Source: CAYJXJ01 sp964374095
GTDB taxonomy: Bacteria; Elusimicrobiota; Elusimicrobia; UBA1565; UBA9628
Direction: 5' to 3'
Assembly: GCA_964374095.1 (NCBI GenBank)
Contig: CAYJXJ010000067.1
Span: 1 to 22,259, forward strand
DNA: 22,259 nucleotides
This document shows, piece after piece, positions 14,308 to 21,536 of the stretch (within the stretch, counting starts at the first letter, position 1; the number at the start of each line of letters is the position of its first letter). A model generated the notes under the pieces. The model was not told the origin of the DNA and did no database searches. It saw only the letters and a program-made list of their open reading frames with translations. Both the position numbers and the translations under genes were made by a program.

Positions 14308-14717
14308 GGCTTGGACTCCGGCCGCGGGGCGCACTCAAAGAACAGGTGGTTGAAGGGATGCACGTTGTAGTGCCGAGTGCCGCGGCCGAGATTCTCAGCG
14401 AGATCGTCGCTGCCGAACGGGGTCTCGACATCCTCCTTGACGTATTCCTCGGTGATCTTATAATCCATGCCCTTGCAGAACTTGCGGATCTTGCGCAGCG
14501 CCGTCTTGCGCCTTTGAGCCACGACCCAGCCCCAGCCTTCCACGGCGTAGCGGACCTCGCCCCGGCCATGGTCGATCCAGCCCACCTCGGGAACCGGGCC
14601 CCGGCGGGGCGGGACTTTCGAGACCATCTGCGCCGTGCAGCCCGCCCCCGCCCCGACGCCGCAGGCGGCGGCCGTCAAAGTATAGAAAATTCCGCGGAGG
14701 CTCGGGAATCGCGGCAC
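14304..14717 (-). CDS. Small lipoprotein-like hypothetical protein
   Basis: A GTG at 14715-14717 shares one base with the radical SAM stop (TAGTG) and opens a 137-aa frame; its stop overlaps the exonuclease ATG. The N-terminus has a basic start (MPRFPSLRG), a hydrophobic core and a Cys in GAGAGCTAQ, which resembles a lipoprotein signal although Gly replaces the usual Leu at -3. The mature part has a conserved-looking block with GWGWVVAQRRKTALRKI, then KFCKGMDYKITEEY and HYNVHPFNHLFFEC. I do not recognise the family. The coupling to both neighbours supports that it is real; a role at the membrane is inferred from the signal only. Confidence 0.72.
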   Translation of the reverse strand: MPRFPSLRGIFYTLTAAACGVGAGAGCTAQMVSKVPPRRGPVPEVGWIDHGRGEVRYAVEGWGWVVAQRRKTALRKIRKFCKGMDYKITEEYVKEDVETPFGSDDLAENLGRGTRHYNVHPFNHLFFECAPRPESKP

Positions 14718-16249
14718 TATTGGAGCGCCGCGGCGACGCGCCGCTTGAGCTTGACGGAGAATTCCCGCAGGACGCGGTCGCTCTTGGTCTTCTGCTCGTC
14801 GCTCCAGAAGGAGCGCGCCATGTCCCACAGGCGGCCGGGGTGGGTCAGGAAGGAGACTCCGAAGAACTGGGCCAGGCCCCAGAGCTTGATGGCCCGCAGC
14901 CGGGAATCGCTCAAGGCCGGGTGGAAGGACTTCACCTTCAGCAGACGCGTCGCCCCGGTCATCCAGTAGCAGTAGTCGTCGTTGATGATCAAAGGCCGGA
15001 TGGCGTTGGTGGTGTCAAAGAGCGCCGTCCCCGGCAGGGGAACGAAGGTCGAGACCGCGATCTCATGGATTCCCAGCCGCGCCATGCGCCGGATGAACCG
15101 GAAGGTGGCGGCCAAGTCCTCCTCGGTCTCCTGGGGAAAGCCCACGATCATGAACAGGCACACCGACATGCCGGAATCGAGCGCCGCGCGGGCGGAACCC
15201 ACCAGACGGTCGAGGTGCACCTTCTTGTCGATGGCCTTGAGTATGCGCTCCGAGCCCGACTCCGGGGCGTAGGTCACGTGCCGGCAGCCGGAGGCCACGA
15301 GGAGATCGGTCACCTCCCGGTCGATGGCCTCCGAGCGGGTGCCCACCGGAATCTGCCAGGTGATGTTGAGCTTGCGCCGCACGATCTCGCGGCAGAAAGC
15401 GACGATCCAGTCCTTGCGCACGATGGCCGTCAGGTCCTGGAATTGAAAATCGTTGGCCCCGAAGCGGCGCATCCAGTGCTCCATCTCATCGACGACGAGG
15501 GCCGGCTCGCGGGTGCGGTAGAGGCGGGTCCACATGTTGGGCGAGGCGCAGAAGGTGCAGGCGTAGGGACAGCCCCGGGTCGCGAGCATGGGAATCGAGC
15601 GGGCCCCGGCGGCCGACGGGCCCATGAAGATGCGCGAGTCCATGTAGGGCCGGATGTCCATGAGCTCCCAGTCCGGGTAGGGCAAGGCGTCGGGGTCGCG
15701 CATGCGGTCCATGCGCTCGTTGCGCGCCAGCCGTCCATCGGCGTCCACATAGCAGACCCCGTGGAGATCATTCCACTCCCGCCGGCCTTGGGCGAGCCTT
15801 GACAAGACCTCGCCCAAGGTGGCCTCGCCCTCGCCGTAGACGATCAAGTCCATGCCCCCGTCGCGCAGGACCTGCTCGGGCATGGCGGTCGAGTGTTCCC
15901 CCCCCGCCACGAAGAAGGCCCGCGGGCGAGCCTTGCGCGCGCGCTGCATGAGCTCGCGCACCATGGGCCAGGAGTGCGTGAACATGCAGGAAAAGCCGAC
16001 CACCTCCGCGTCCGCCGGGATGCGCGCGACGACCTCGTCCAAGCTCAGCCCTTGGACCAGGAGCCCCGATGCCCCGGGCCAGGGGTAGGTGTTCTCCAGG
16101 CCCGCGCCCACCGCGTCGACCACCGAGACCTCGTGGCAAAGCTTCTTGGCATAGGCCGCCAGATAGGCGATGCCCAACGGCGGTTGGGTCAGGCTCGAAT
16201 AGGAGTCCTGGGACTGCAGGGCCGGCGGCTGGACGAAGCAGATTTTCAT
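14717..16249 (-). CDS. B12-binding-domain radical SAM protein
   Basis: The 510-aa protein has an N-terminal cobalamin-binding-like domain (about 1-150, starting MKICFVQPPALQSQDS, with VVGFSCMFTHSW and the YGEGEATL segment). A radical SAM core follows with the iron-sulfur motif RGCPYACTFC (Cys227, Cys231, Cys234), then PESGSERILKAIDKK and FMIVGFPQETEEDL. This is the BchE/HpnJ-type class that performs methylations or ring rearrangements on lipids, pigments or peptides. The C-terminal 90 residues are less conserved and their role is unclear. The substrate cannot be read from context. It is the first gene of a five-gene overlapping chain, with a promoter and hairpin just upstream. Confidence 0.88.
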   Translation of the reverse strand: MKICFVQPPALQSQDSYSSLTQPPLGIAYLAAYAKKLCHEVSVVDAVGAGLENTYPWPGASGLLVQGLSLDEVVARIPADAEVVGFSCMFTHSWPMVRELMQRARKARPRAFFVAGGEHSTAMPEQVLRDGGMDLIVYGEGEATLGEVLSRLAQGRREWNDLHGVCYVDADGRLARNERMDRMRDPDALPYPDWELMDIRPYMDSRIFMGPSAAGARSIPMLATRGCPYACTFCASPNMWTRLYRTREPALVVDEMEHWMRRFGANDFQFQDLTAIVRKDWIVAFCREIVRRKLNITWQIPVGTRSEAIDREVTDLLVASGCRHVTYAPESGSERILKAIDKKVHLDRLVGSARAALDSGMSVCLFMIVGFPQETEEDLAATFRFIRRMARLGIHEIAVSTFVPLPGTALFDTTNAIRPLIINDDYCYWMTGATRLLKVKSFHPALSDSRLRAIKLWGLAQFFGVSFLTHPGRLWDMARSFWSDEQKTKSDRVLREFSVKLKRRVAAALQ

Positions 16250-16268
16250 TGTGCCGGAAAGAAACCCT

Positions 16269-16290
16269 CTCCGTCGGAGGTCCGACGGAG
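16269..16290 (-). promoter_or_regulatory. Leader hairpin before the radical SAM gene
   Basis: CTCCGTCGG (16269-16277) pairs with CCGACGGAG (16282-16290), giving a 9-bp stem with a 4-nt loop. It lies between the predicted promoter and the ATG at 16247-16249, so it would be at or near the 5' end of the mRNA. It could stabilise the message or bind a regulator. No U-run follows on the minus strand. Confidence 0.5.
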
Positions 16291-16301
16291 GGATTTCCTA
16301 T

Positions 16302-16330
16302 AGTATGGCCCGTTGGGGTGGCAAAGTCAA
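16302..16330 (-). promoter_or_regulatory. Promoter of the radical SAM-queE operon
   Basis: On the minus strand TTGACT (16325-16330) and CATACT (16302-16307) are 17 bp apart. Transcription would begin near 16295, about 45 nt before the ATG. It is the only clear promoter-like pair before this overlapping five-gene chain. Confidence 0.6.
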
Positions 16331-16345
16331 TAGCGAGGCGGTGCG

Positions 16346-16768
16346 TTGAAAAAAGCGGGCTTATCAATTACACTTCTAGGAACATCGCCCGACGCCCGCT
16401 TCGTGGTGTCAGGGGGCGAGGACACGCTGGTCCACGTCTCGGAGCTGGAGTGGGACCATGAATTCCCCGCCCGCTCGGACTGGCACGAGGGCGCGCGGCC
16501 CTATTTGGAAATCTTCCTCGAACTCCACCAAGGCCGCTGGGATAAGGACGCTTTCAAAAATCTGATCCGCGCACTGGGCCTGCGCGGCTACGCCTGGCTC
16601 GACTCCGATAAAGTCCGCAAAAGGCTTGAGCAAATGACGAAGCGGTTTGCGACCGACCGCGAAGAATGGCTGCGAACGCGGTACGGCCTGGCCGCGCGAT
16701 ATAGAAACGGGAGATGGCCTGCTGATTCCCCGCGCGACCCCCCCGGCAAGGGGCAGGCGGACCGCTGA
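16346..16768 (+). pseudogene. C-terminal relic of a WD40-repeat protein
   Basis: The 140-codon frame begins with a TTG and carries only half of one WD40 blade: TSPDARFVVSGGEDTLVHVS at 13-32. It then shows the tail seen at the end of large WD40 proteins: EGARPYLEIFLELH (48-61), a W-x-x-x-DAF helix start, then LGLRGYAWL and VRKRLEQM (to about 97). No upstream frame supplies the other blades; that DNA holds the promoter of the divergent operon. The last 30 residues are unlike the family. The simplest reading is a truncated remnant of a larger gene. A GAGG sequence 7 nt before the TTG leaves open expression of a small protein. Confidence 0.65.
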
Positions 16769-17003
16769 GGACCCCGGGGGAGAATCATATTTAGACCGTG
16801 CGGGGAATGCCAAGGTTTCGAGCGCTGCGGTCGCAGAGCCGCCGTTCGGAGACGCTGCCCGCACTTCCCCGGATTGTACCTCGAAAGGTGGTTGATGGGA
16901 AGAGAGAGCGGTCTCGGAAGCTGACGCCGGTTGACCGCGTAGCGGGTGCATCCCGGGGCAAAAGCCCCCAGACCCGGCGCCGATGATCTGCTATCATCGC
17001 ACC
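16769..17003 (+). other. Non-coding interval with several short stems
   Basis: No credible gene is seen. GTGCGGG near 16797 can pair with CCCGCAC near 16860. Around 16955-16967 GGGGC and GCCCC form a tight hairpin with an AAAA loop, flanked by CGGGT and ACCCG that can extend it. TATCAT at 16992-16997 resembles a -10 element 6 nt before the next ATG, which would make that message almost leaderless; no matching -35 is found. It may be a leader or the decayed remains of a neighbouring gene. Confidence 0.3.
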
Positions 17004-18152
17004 ATGTGCTGCTTCACCGAGCCGGTTGAGGACGTTTCTTTGACCCGCATCTTCGCGCGGTGCTTCGACTCGCGCCAAGTCCTGGTCTATGAGATGACCC
17101 TGGCGGCCCCGACGCCGCTCGCCATGGTCCTGCCGCTGCCCATCGCCGCGGGAAGCGGCGAGGGCGCGGTGGAGTTCGTGAGCCTCGAGGACTACCCGGG
17201 GTTTTTCGATGACATGGAGTCCGGCTTTCCGGAGCCCGTGGCCGCTGGCGTCGAGGATTTCGCGGCCGCCGCCCTGGAAGCGCCGGCTGCCGTCCTAGCG
17301 GTGCATCGGGTCGGAGCCTTCGAGGCCTCTTTCGTCCCGAGTACGCGGGACTTCGAGAGGCTCGATCCCAGATTCAGGCTTCCCGAAAATATTTGGGCGA
17401 AGCTGCCGGGATACAAGGACTACGGCTTCGCCGTGTTCAAGCTTCAGGAGGGAGACCAGCGGGTGCATCCCATGGCCTTCCTCTTCCCCACGCGCCACCC
17501 CGGGACGCTCTTCTTTCCCACGGTCCATATCCACGACGGAGACTTCCACGAAAGCGCCGACTTCGACCACGCGCTCTACGCCCAGCGGGAGTCCGGCCTG
17601 TCGTGGCGCGAGTCCGCCGGCCCCGCCGCCGGCTTCATGAAGCTCGGGCAGGGCGGCGCGGGCAAGGACCTGGCCCGGGGCTTGGTCCGGCCGGACCTCC
17701 CCTGCTACAAGCGCTCGCTCTCGGGCGGATACGAGAACAGGGACGTGTTTTCCCCCGGCAGGGAACTCGAAGTCCGGCCGATGGAGCGCCGGCCGCGCGG
17801 GGGCTCGAGGCGCGCCGGTGCGGCCGATGCGGTGAATATGGTGCGGGCGATGCTGTCCAAGGCCGCCCTGGAGGGAGCTTCCGAGATCCGCATCGAGCCC
17901 GTGGAAACCGGGGTGCGCTTGAAGGTTCTAGCGGGAGAACGGTTGGAACCCTGGACGAGCCCGCCAAAGAGGTTTCACCTCGCCATCATCTCGCGCCTCA
18001 AAATACTCGCCAACCTCAATATCGCCGAACGCCGCAAGCCCCAACAGGGCGCCTTCAACATGGAACTCGGCGACAAGACCTGGAGTTGCCGGGTTTCTTT
18101 CACGCCGAGCCCGCTCGGTGAAACGACGGTGATACGCCTGGAGAAGGCTTAG
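17004..18152 (+). CDS. MCCF-type domain fused to a GspE/PilB N-terminal subdomain
   Basis: The 382-aa protein (or 389 aa from an ATG at 16983) has two parts. Residues 1 to about 235 begin MCCFTEPVEDVSLTRIFARC and continue with LVYEMTL, AMVLPLPI and HPMAFLFPTRHPGTLFFPTVHIHDG. This resembles an uncharacterised domain of bacterial proteins of unknown function that start MCCF. A linker of about 40 polar residues follows. Residues 276-382 match the N-terminal subdomain of type II secretion/type IV pilus ATPases: AVNMVRAMLSKAALEGASEIRIEP, broken by variable residues, then PPKRFHLAIISRLKILANL, NIAERRKPQQGAF and GETTVIRLEK. It stops where the Walker A domain would begin. No signal peptide is seen. 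The function is unknown; the second domain may serve as a docking or ligand-binding piece. Confidence 0.75.
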   Translation: MCCFTEPVEDVSLTRIFARCFDSRQVLVYEMTLAAPTPLAMVLPLPIAAGSGEGAVEFVSLEDYPGFFDDMESGFPEPVAAGVEDFAAAALEAPAAVLAVHRVGAFEASFVPSTRDFERLDPRFRLPENIWAKLPGYKDYGFAVFKLQEGDQRVHPMAFLFPTRHPGTLFFPTVHIHDGDFHESADFDHALYAQRESGLSWRESAGPAAGFMKLGQGGAGKDLARGLVRPDLPCYKRSLSGGYENRDVFSPGRELEVRPMERRPRGGSRRAGAADAVNMVRAMLSKAALEGASEIRIEPVETGVRLKVLAGERLEPWTSPPKRFHLAIISRLKILANLNIAERRKPQQGAFNMELGDKTWSCRVSFTPSPLGETTVIRLEKA

Positions 18153-18381
18153 GGGCGTCGCCTTCGGCGCGACCCCTTGACTCCATGCGCCGCGAGGGGC
18201 ATACGTTATGAAGCGGAGCAGAAACGGCGTCGCCAGCCCTGAGCCCTCCCCGACCGAAAGCGACGGCCTGAACGCCCGCCAGGTGACTTGAGCCGCCGGG
18301 CAATTTCTCGGTCAGTTCAATAATCCCCCGACCTTGGCACATGTGGGACTACTCGGGGTGGTATATGTAATATTTTATATA
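18153..18381 (+). other. Non-coding interval ending in an AT-rich tract
   Basis: Directly after the stop, GTCGC and GCGAC form a short hairpin (about 18158-18174) that may weakly terminate the previous gene. The next 170 bases hold no recognised gene or RNA. From about 18361 the base composition changes abruptly to almost pure A and T, marking the boundary of the following XRE/nucleotidyltransferase module. Confidence 0.5.
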
Positions 18382-18410
18382 TTGTAAAATAATAGTTTAT
18401 CTACTATAAT
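18382..18410 (+). promoter_or_regulatory. Promoter of the XRE/nucleotidyltransferase pair
   Basis: TTGTAA (18382-18387) and a perfect TATAAT (18405-18410) are 17 bp apart within an AT-rich island unlike the rest of the window. Transcription would start near 18417, about 30 nt before the GTG of the regulator gene. Confidence 0.6.
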
Positions 18411-18449
18411 ATTGCTATAGTATTAAGTATATTACAATATAGCTATAGT
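18409..18449 (+). promoter_or_regulatory. Paired direct repeats, probable operator
   Basis: Two 13-mers, ATATTGCTATAGT (18409-18421) and ATATAGCTATAGT (18437-18449), differ at one base and are 28 bp apart, close to an even number of helix turns plus a fraction. The first overlaps the -10 element and start site, the second overlaps the GTG start codon. An inverted ACTATA at 18403-18408 adds symmetry. This is the arrangement expected for autorepression by the XRE protein encoded next; the link is inferred. Confidence 0.5.
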
Positions 18450-19227
18450 GGCAAAGACATCCGAAGCCTCCATTGGAGCGAAAATCCGCGAACTCCGCAA
18501 AGAACGGCGCTGGACGCAACAGCGCCTGGCCGCCTTGGTGGGCATCACCCAAGGCTACCTTTCGCAGTTGGAGCGGGGGAATGGTTCGTTCACGGCGGGC
18601 CAACTGCTGACGCTCCTTAAGCGCTTCAATGTCCCGCTGGACTACTTCTCCCCTGAAAAAGTTTCCGCCGAAAACGAGCTTCAGAACGCCCTGGCTCGGC
18701 AAGGCGCCGCGCATCTGGCCGAGAGCGACGATCTCCTTCCCTCGGAAAGGCTCAAGAGCGCGGCCGCGGTGATCCGCGAAACCCTGGTCTCGGCGGATTC
18801 GGCGAGGCAAATCGCCTCCCTCGCCCCGGTTTTCGTGAACCACGCCGGACAGATCAATCTGACCCGCCTGCGCAATGAGTTCGCGGCGCTGGGGCTGGAG
18901 AACCGCTTCTGCTGGGCCGTCGAATGCGCCCTGGCGGCCATCCGTCTGGAATCCGCCCAAGTCTTGCCGCGGGAGTGGCGGCTCAAATACCGCCGCGCCG
19001 CCACCATCATCGAAACCTATATCGCCCCGTTTCACTCTCTTCGCCCGCCTAAAATTCCGGATCAACCGCCGCCGTTCGAGGTCCTGGACCCGGAGATTAC
19101 GAGCCCGGAGGCCCTCAAGGAAGTCATCGCGAACCTGTCTCCCATCGCGCGCGAGTGGCGCATCGCGACGACCATCGAGGTTGACGATTTCGCGAGGGCC
19201 CTGAGAGGCGCGCGTGGCGCTGATTAA
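18448..19227 (+). CDS. XRE-family regulator with a long C-terminal domain (likely antitoxin)
   Basis: The 259-aa protein has an N-terminal XRE helix-turn-helix at about 8-63 (IRELRKERRWTQQRLAALVG, then ITQGYLSQLERGNGSF and LLKRFNVPLDYF). The remaining 190 residues are mostly helical and not recognised. They include WAVECALAAIRLES and WRIATTIEVDDFARAL, and could bind the partner protein. The GTG start at 18448 has no Shine-Dalgarno and abuts an operator-like repeat. The gene overlaps the next by 14 nt, a sign of coupled expression. Together they resemble two-gene XRE/nucleotidyltransferase toxin-antitoxin or abortive-infection modules. The promoter region's composition suggests acquisition from elsewhere. 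Confidence 0.78.
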   Translation: MAKTSEASIGAKIRELRKERRWTQQRLAALVGITQGYLSQLERGNGSFTAGQLLTLLKRFNVPLDYFSPEKVSAENELQNALARQGAAHLAESDDLLPSERLKSAAAVIRETLVSADSARQIASLAPVFVNHAGQINLTRLRNEFAALGLENRFCWAVECALAAIRLESAQVLPREWRLKYRRAATIIETYIAPFHSLRPPKIPDQPPPFEVLDPEITSPEALKEVIANLSPIAREWRIATTIEVDDFARALRGARGAD

Positions 19228-19804
19228 GGAATTTCTCGCGGAGATCGACGCGCGCTGGAAGCCGATCGGCGGCGAGCCCATCACGCTGCAGGTCATCGGC
19301 TCCGCCGCGCTCATGCTTCAGACCAGCTACCGGCGCGGAACCAAGGACGGCGACGTTCTGGAGTCCAGGGACGGCCCCGCCGCCCTCGAAGAACAACTGC
19401 TCTCCCTGGCCGGACCCAAGACGGTCCTCCATGACCAGTTCCGCGTTTACATTGACATCGTGAACCGGACGATTTTGTTCTTGCCTCAGCAGCCGGTGTT
19501 TCATCCCCTTCCAGGCCTCTCCCTCAAGAATTTTAGGGTCGAAGTTCTTGATGTCGTCGATGTCGCGCTCAGCAAGCTGAAGCGCTACAACAACGATGAC
19601 GCAAACGACATCCGAGCGATGGCGGATCGGGATTTGATCGGCCGAGACCGATTGGTGGACCGTTTCAAGGCTGCGGCGGACTGGTTCTCGTTGGATGCCC
19701 GGTATCCCGAGGTTCCAGGCTATCTCCGTAACCTCAACAAGGTCGAACGCGATATTCTTGGGCTTGCGCCCACCGTGATCGAATTGCCCGACTCGTGGGG
19801 TTGA
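19214..19804 (+). CDS. Nucleotidyltransferase-fold protein (DUF6036/AbiEii-like), likely toxin
   Basis: The 196-aa protein shows a minimal nucleotidyltransferase signature: the GS motif in VIGSAALML (Gly29, Ser30) followed by TKDGDVLE with Asp45 and Asp47, and a strand RVYIDIV that could offer the third acidic residue. The later block LSKLKRYNNDDANDIRAMAD is typical of DUF6036-type proteins. Related enzymes in toxin-antitoxin systems add nucleotides to tRNA or protein. The GTG start lies within the 3' end of the XRE gene. Its stop is 13 nt from the convergent cyclase stop. The exact family is a judgement from motifs and would need a profile search. Confidence 0.72.
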   Translation: MALIKEFLAEIDARWKPIGGEPITLQVIGSAALMLQTSYRRGTKDGDVLESRDGPAALEEQLLSLAGPKTVLHDQFRVYIDIVNRTILFLPQQPVFHPLPGLSLKNFRVEVLDVVDVALSKLKRYNNDDANDIRAMADRDLIGRDRLVDRFKAAADWFSLDARYPEVPGYLRNLNKVERDILGLAPTVIELPDSWG

Positions 19805-19817
19805 TCGGAAGGCGGCG

Positions 19818-21533
19818 CTATTTCGCGGACAGCTCGATGACCCCCCGCCAGTCCTTGGGCGGGTGGGTCTTGTGCTCGCCGGCCAAGTGCATGAGGTACT
19901 GCGCGGGCTCGTCGTCGTCGGGCAGCTTGTGGAAAAGCTTGTAGGCTTGGGCCCAGTCTCCCTTCTCGAGGGCGGCGAGGCCCTCCTGGAAGACCGCCGC
20001 CCGCGCGGGGTCCCCGGGAGGGGATAGGACCGCGTAGAGGTCGGTGGCGGCATTCATGCCCGCGGGCTGGTAGCGGCCCAGGCGCAGGGTGGCCGCGGCC
20101 TCGGGCGAGAGGGCTTGGGCCACCTCGCGCGAGCACACGACGGGGTGCCGGACCACCTTCGTGATTCCCTCGATGCGGGAGGCTTGGTTGACCACGGCTC
20201 CCATGAGGCCGTAGCTGAAGACCTGCTCGGAGCCGATGGCCCCGGCCACGACCTCGCCGGTGTGGAGTCCGATGCCGCAGCGCCAGCCGCCGGTCGCCTC
20301 GGCGAGACGGTCCTTCATGCGCAGGGCCGCGCGGCAGGCGCGGTCCACGTGCCTGGGGTCCTCCAGGGGCACGTTCCAGCAGGCGAGTATGCCGTCGCCG
20401 AGGTACTGGAGCACCGCCCCCTCCTCCTGATGGATCTCCTCGGTGAGGGCCGTCATGGCCCGGAGCAGGGCCTTGGAATGCTCCAGGATCTTCTCGGTCT
20501 TGTCTTCGGTCATCTTCGAGAAGCCCCGGATGTCGAAGAACATGACCGTGCTCTGGGCGACGCGCTGCTCGAGCTTCCCGGGCTCCTTGAGGATGGCCTG
20601 GGTGACCCGGGGGGAGAAGAAGTGTCCGAGCCGGTCCGTCATCCCCTGGAGCTCCCGCACCGAAAGACTGCGCCCCACCATGTCGGCGACGAGACCCACG
20701 AAGCGGGAGTTGTCGCGGTGGGCGGCCGCAGCGCCCCCGCTGCCGGCCGCGTAGAAGGCGAAGTCGGAGCTCCCCGGGATCTTCGCCGCCGCGCACAGGG
20801 CCCAGTCGATTCCCTCCTGGAGCGACATCTGGAGATCCTTTTGGGAGCGTTCCCACTGATAGACGGTCGGCAGGGGGGCGGTGGCGACCGCCTTCTGGAT
20901 CAGCCGGCGGCTGGGGCGGATCGCCAGGCCGTGGTCGCGCCCCGCGTCCTCGGCCAGGACATGGGCCTGCTCCCCGTCCCAGCGCAGGACCGCGGCCCAT
21001 TGCGCGCCCGTCGCCATGCGCAGGAGAGCCGCCACGTGGACGAAGAACTCCCCGGGCTCGCTGGAGCGCAGGATCTCCGGGAGCTCCAGCAGGTCGCGCA
21101 GCCGCATGCGCTCGGAGGAGGCGCCGAGGGAGTAGAGGTCGCGGTCATGGACCGTCTCCATGTGCTGGGGATGGGGCTCGGAGGGCGGCTCGGTTTTTTT
21201 GGGGACGGCGCCGGCGGCCAGGAAGAGGAAGCGCGTGCCCCCGATGACGAAATGCTCCCCCGGATCCAGGTGGAATTCGGCCTTGTCCACGCCCTGCACG
21301 AAGATCGGGTTCTTCGTCCCTTCCAGGCGCTTGACGAGCAGGCGCCCGTCCATGAGCACCGAAGCCGAGAAATGGCGGCGGCTCAGGAAGGGCTCGCCCT
21401 CGATCCGCCAGCCGGCCTCCGTCCCGCGGCCGACGACCAGGGGGCCCCCGGCCTTCAGGGGCTGGGAGACGGCGGACCCGTCCTCGCGGCGGGCTTCCAG
21501 GGTGCCGACGGGAGGCGGCTCGGTGGCGGCCAC
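19818..21533 (-). CDS. FHA-GAF-class III nucleotide cyclase
   Basis: The 571-aa protein has an FHA domain (about 30-105, with VGRG and SRRHFSASV), a GAF-like region (about 165-290), a class III cyclase domain (325-505), and a C-terminal tail of about 65 residues rich in helices. The metal-binding aspartates are Asp334 in FFDIRGF and Asp380 in LGDG; catalytic Asn449 and Arg453 lie in VVNQASRIEG. The base-selecting positions are unusual: Gln377 stands where adenylate cyclases have Lys and Gly442 where they have Asp or Thr. The nucleotide made is therefore uncertain. The GTG start at 21531-21533 is 3 nt after the cNMP-binding gene, implying an operon. Confidence 0.88.
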   Translation of the reverse strand: MAATEPPPVGTLEARREDGSAVSQPLKAGGPLVVGRGTEAGWRIEGEPFLSRRHFSASVLMDGRLLVKRLEGTKNPIFVQGVDKAEFHLDPGEHFVIGGTRFLFLAAGAVPKKTEPPSEPHPQHMETVHDRDLYSLGASSERMRLRDLLELPEILRSSEPGEFFVHVAALLRMATGAQWAAVLRWDGEQAHVLAEDAGRDHGLAIRPSRRLIQKAVATAPLPTVYQWERSQKDLQMSLQEGIDWALCAAAKIPGSSDFAFYAAGSGGAAAAHRDNSRFVGLVADMVGRSLSVRELQGMTDRLGHFFSPRVTQAILKEPGKLEQRVAQSTVMFFDIRGFSKMTEDKTEKILEHSKALLRAMTALTEEIHQEEGAVLQYLGDGILACWNVPLEDPRHVDRACRAALRMKDRLAEATGGWRCGIGLHTGEVVAGAIGSEQVFSYGLMGAVVNQASRIEGITKVVRHPVVCSREVAQALSPEAAATLRLGRYQPAGMNAATDLYAVLSPPGDPARAAVFQEGLAALEKGDWAQAYKLFHKLPDDDEPAQYLMHLAGEHKTHPPKDWRGVIELSAK

Positions 21534-21536
21534 GGC

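Noticed and set aside
16940..16980. c-di-GMP-type riboswitch suggested by GGGGCAAAAGCCCC
   Set aside because: Only a simple hairpin is seen; the remaining conserved blocks of the GEMM motif are absent or out of order.
18100..18342. 80-aa frame on the minus strand
   Set aside because: It overlaps the 3' end of the GspE-subdomain gene on the opposite strand, has no motif and no ribosome-binding site that I can see.
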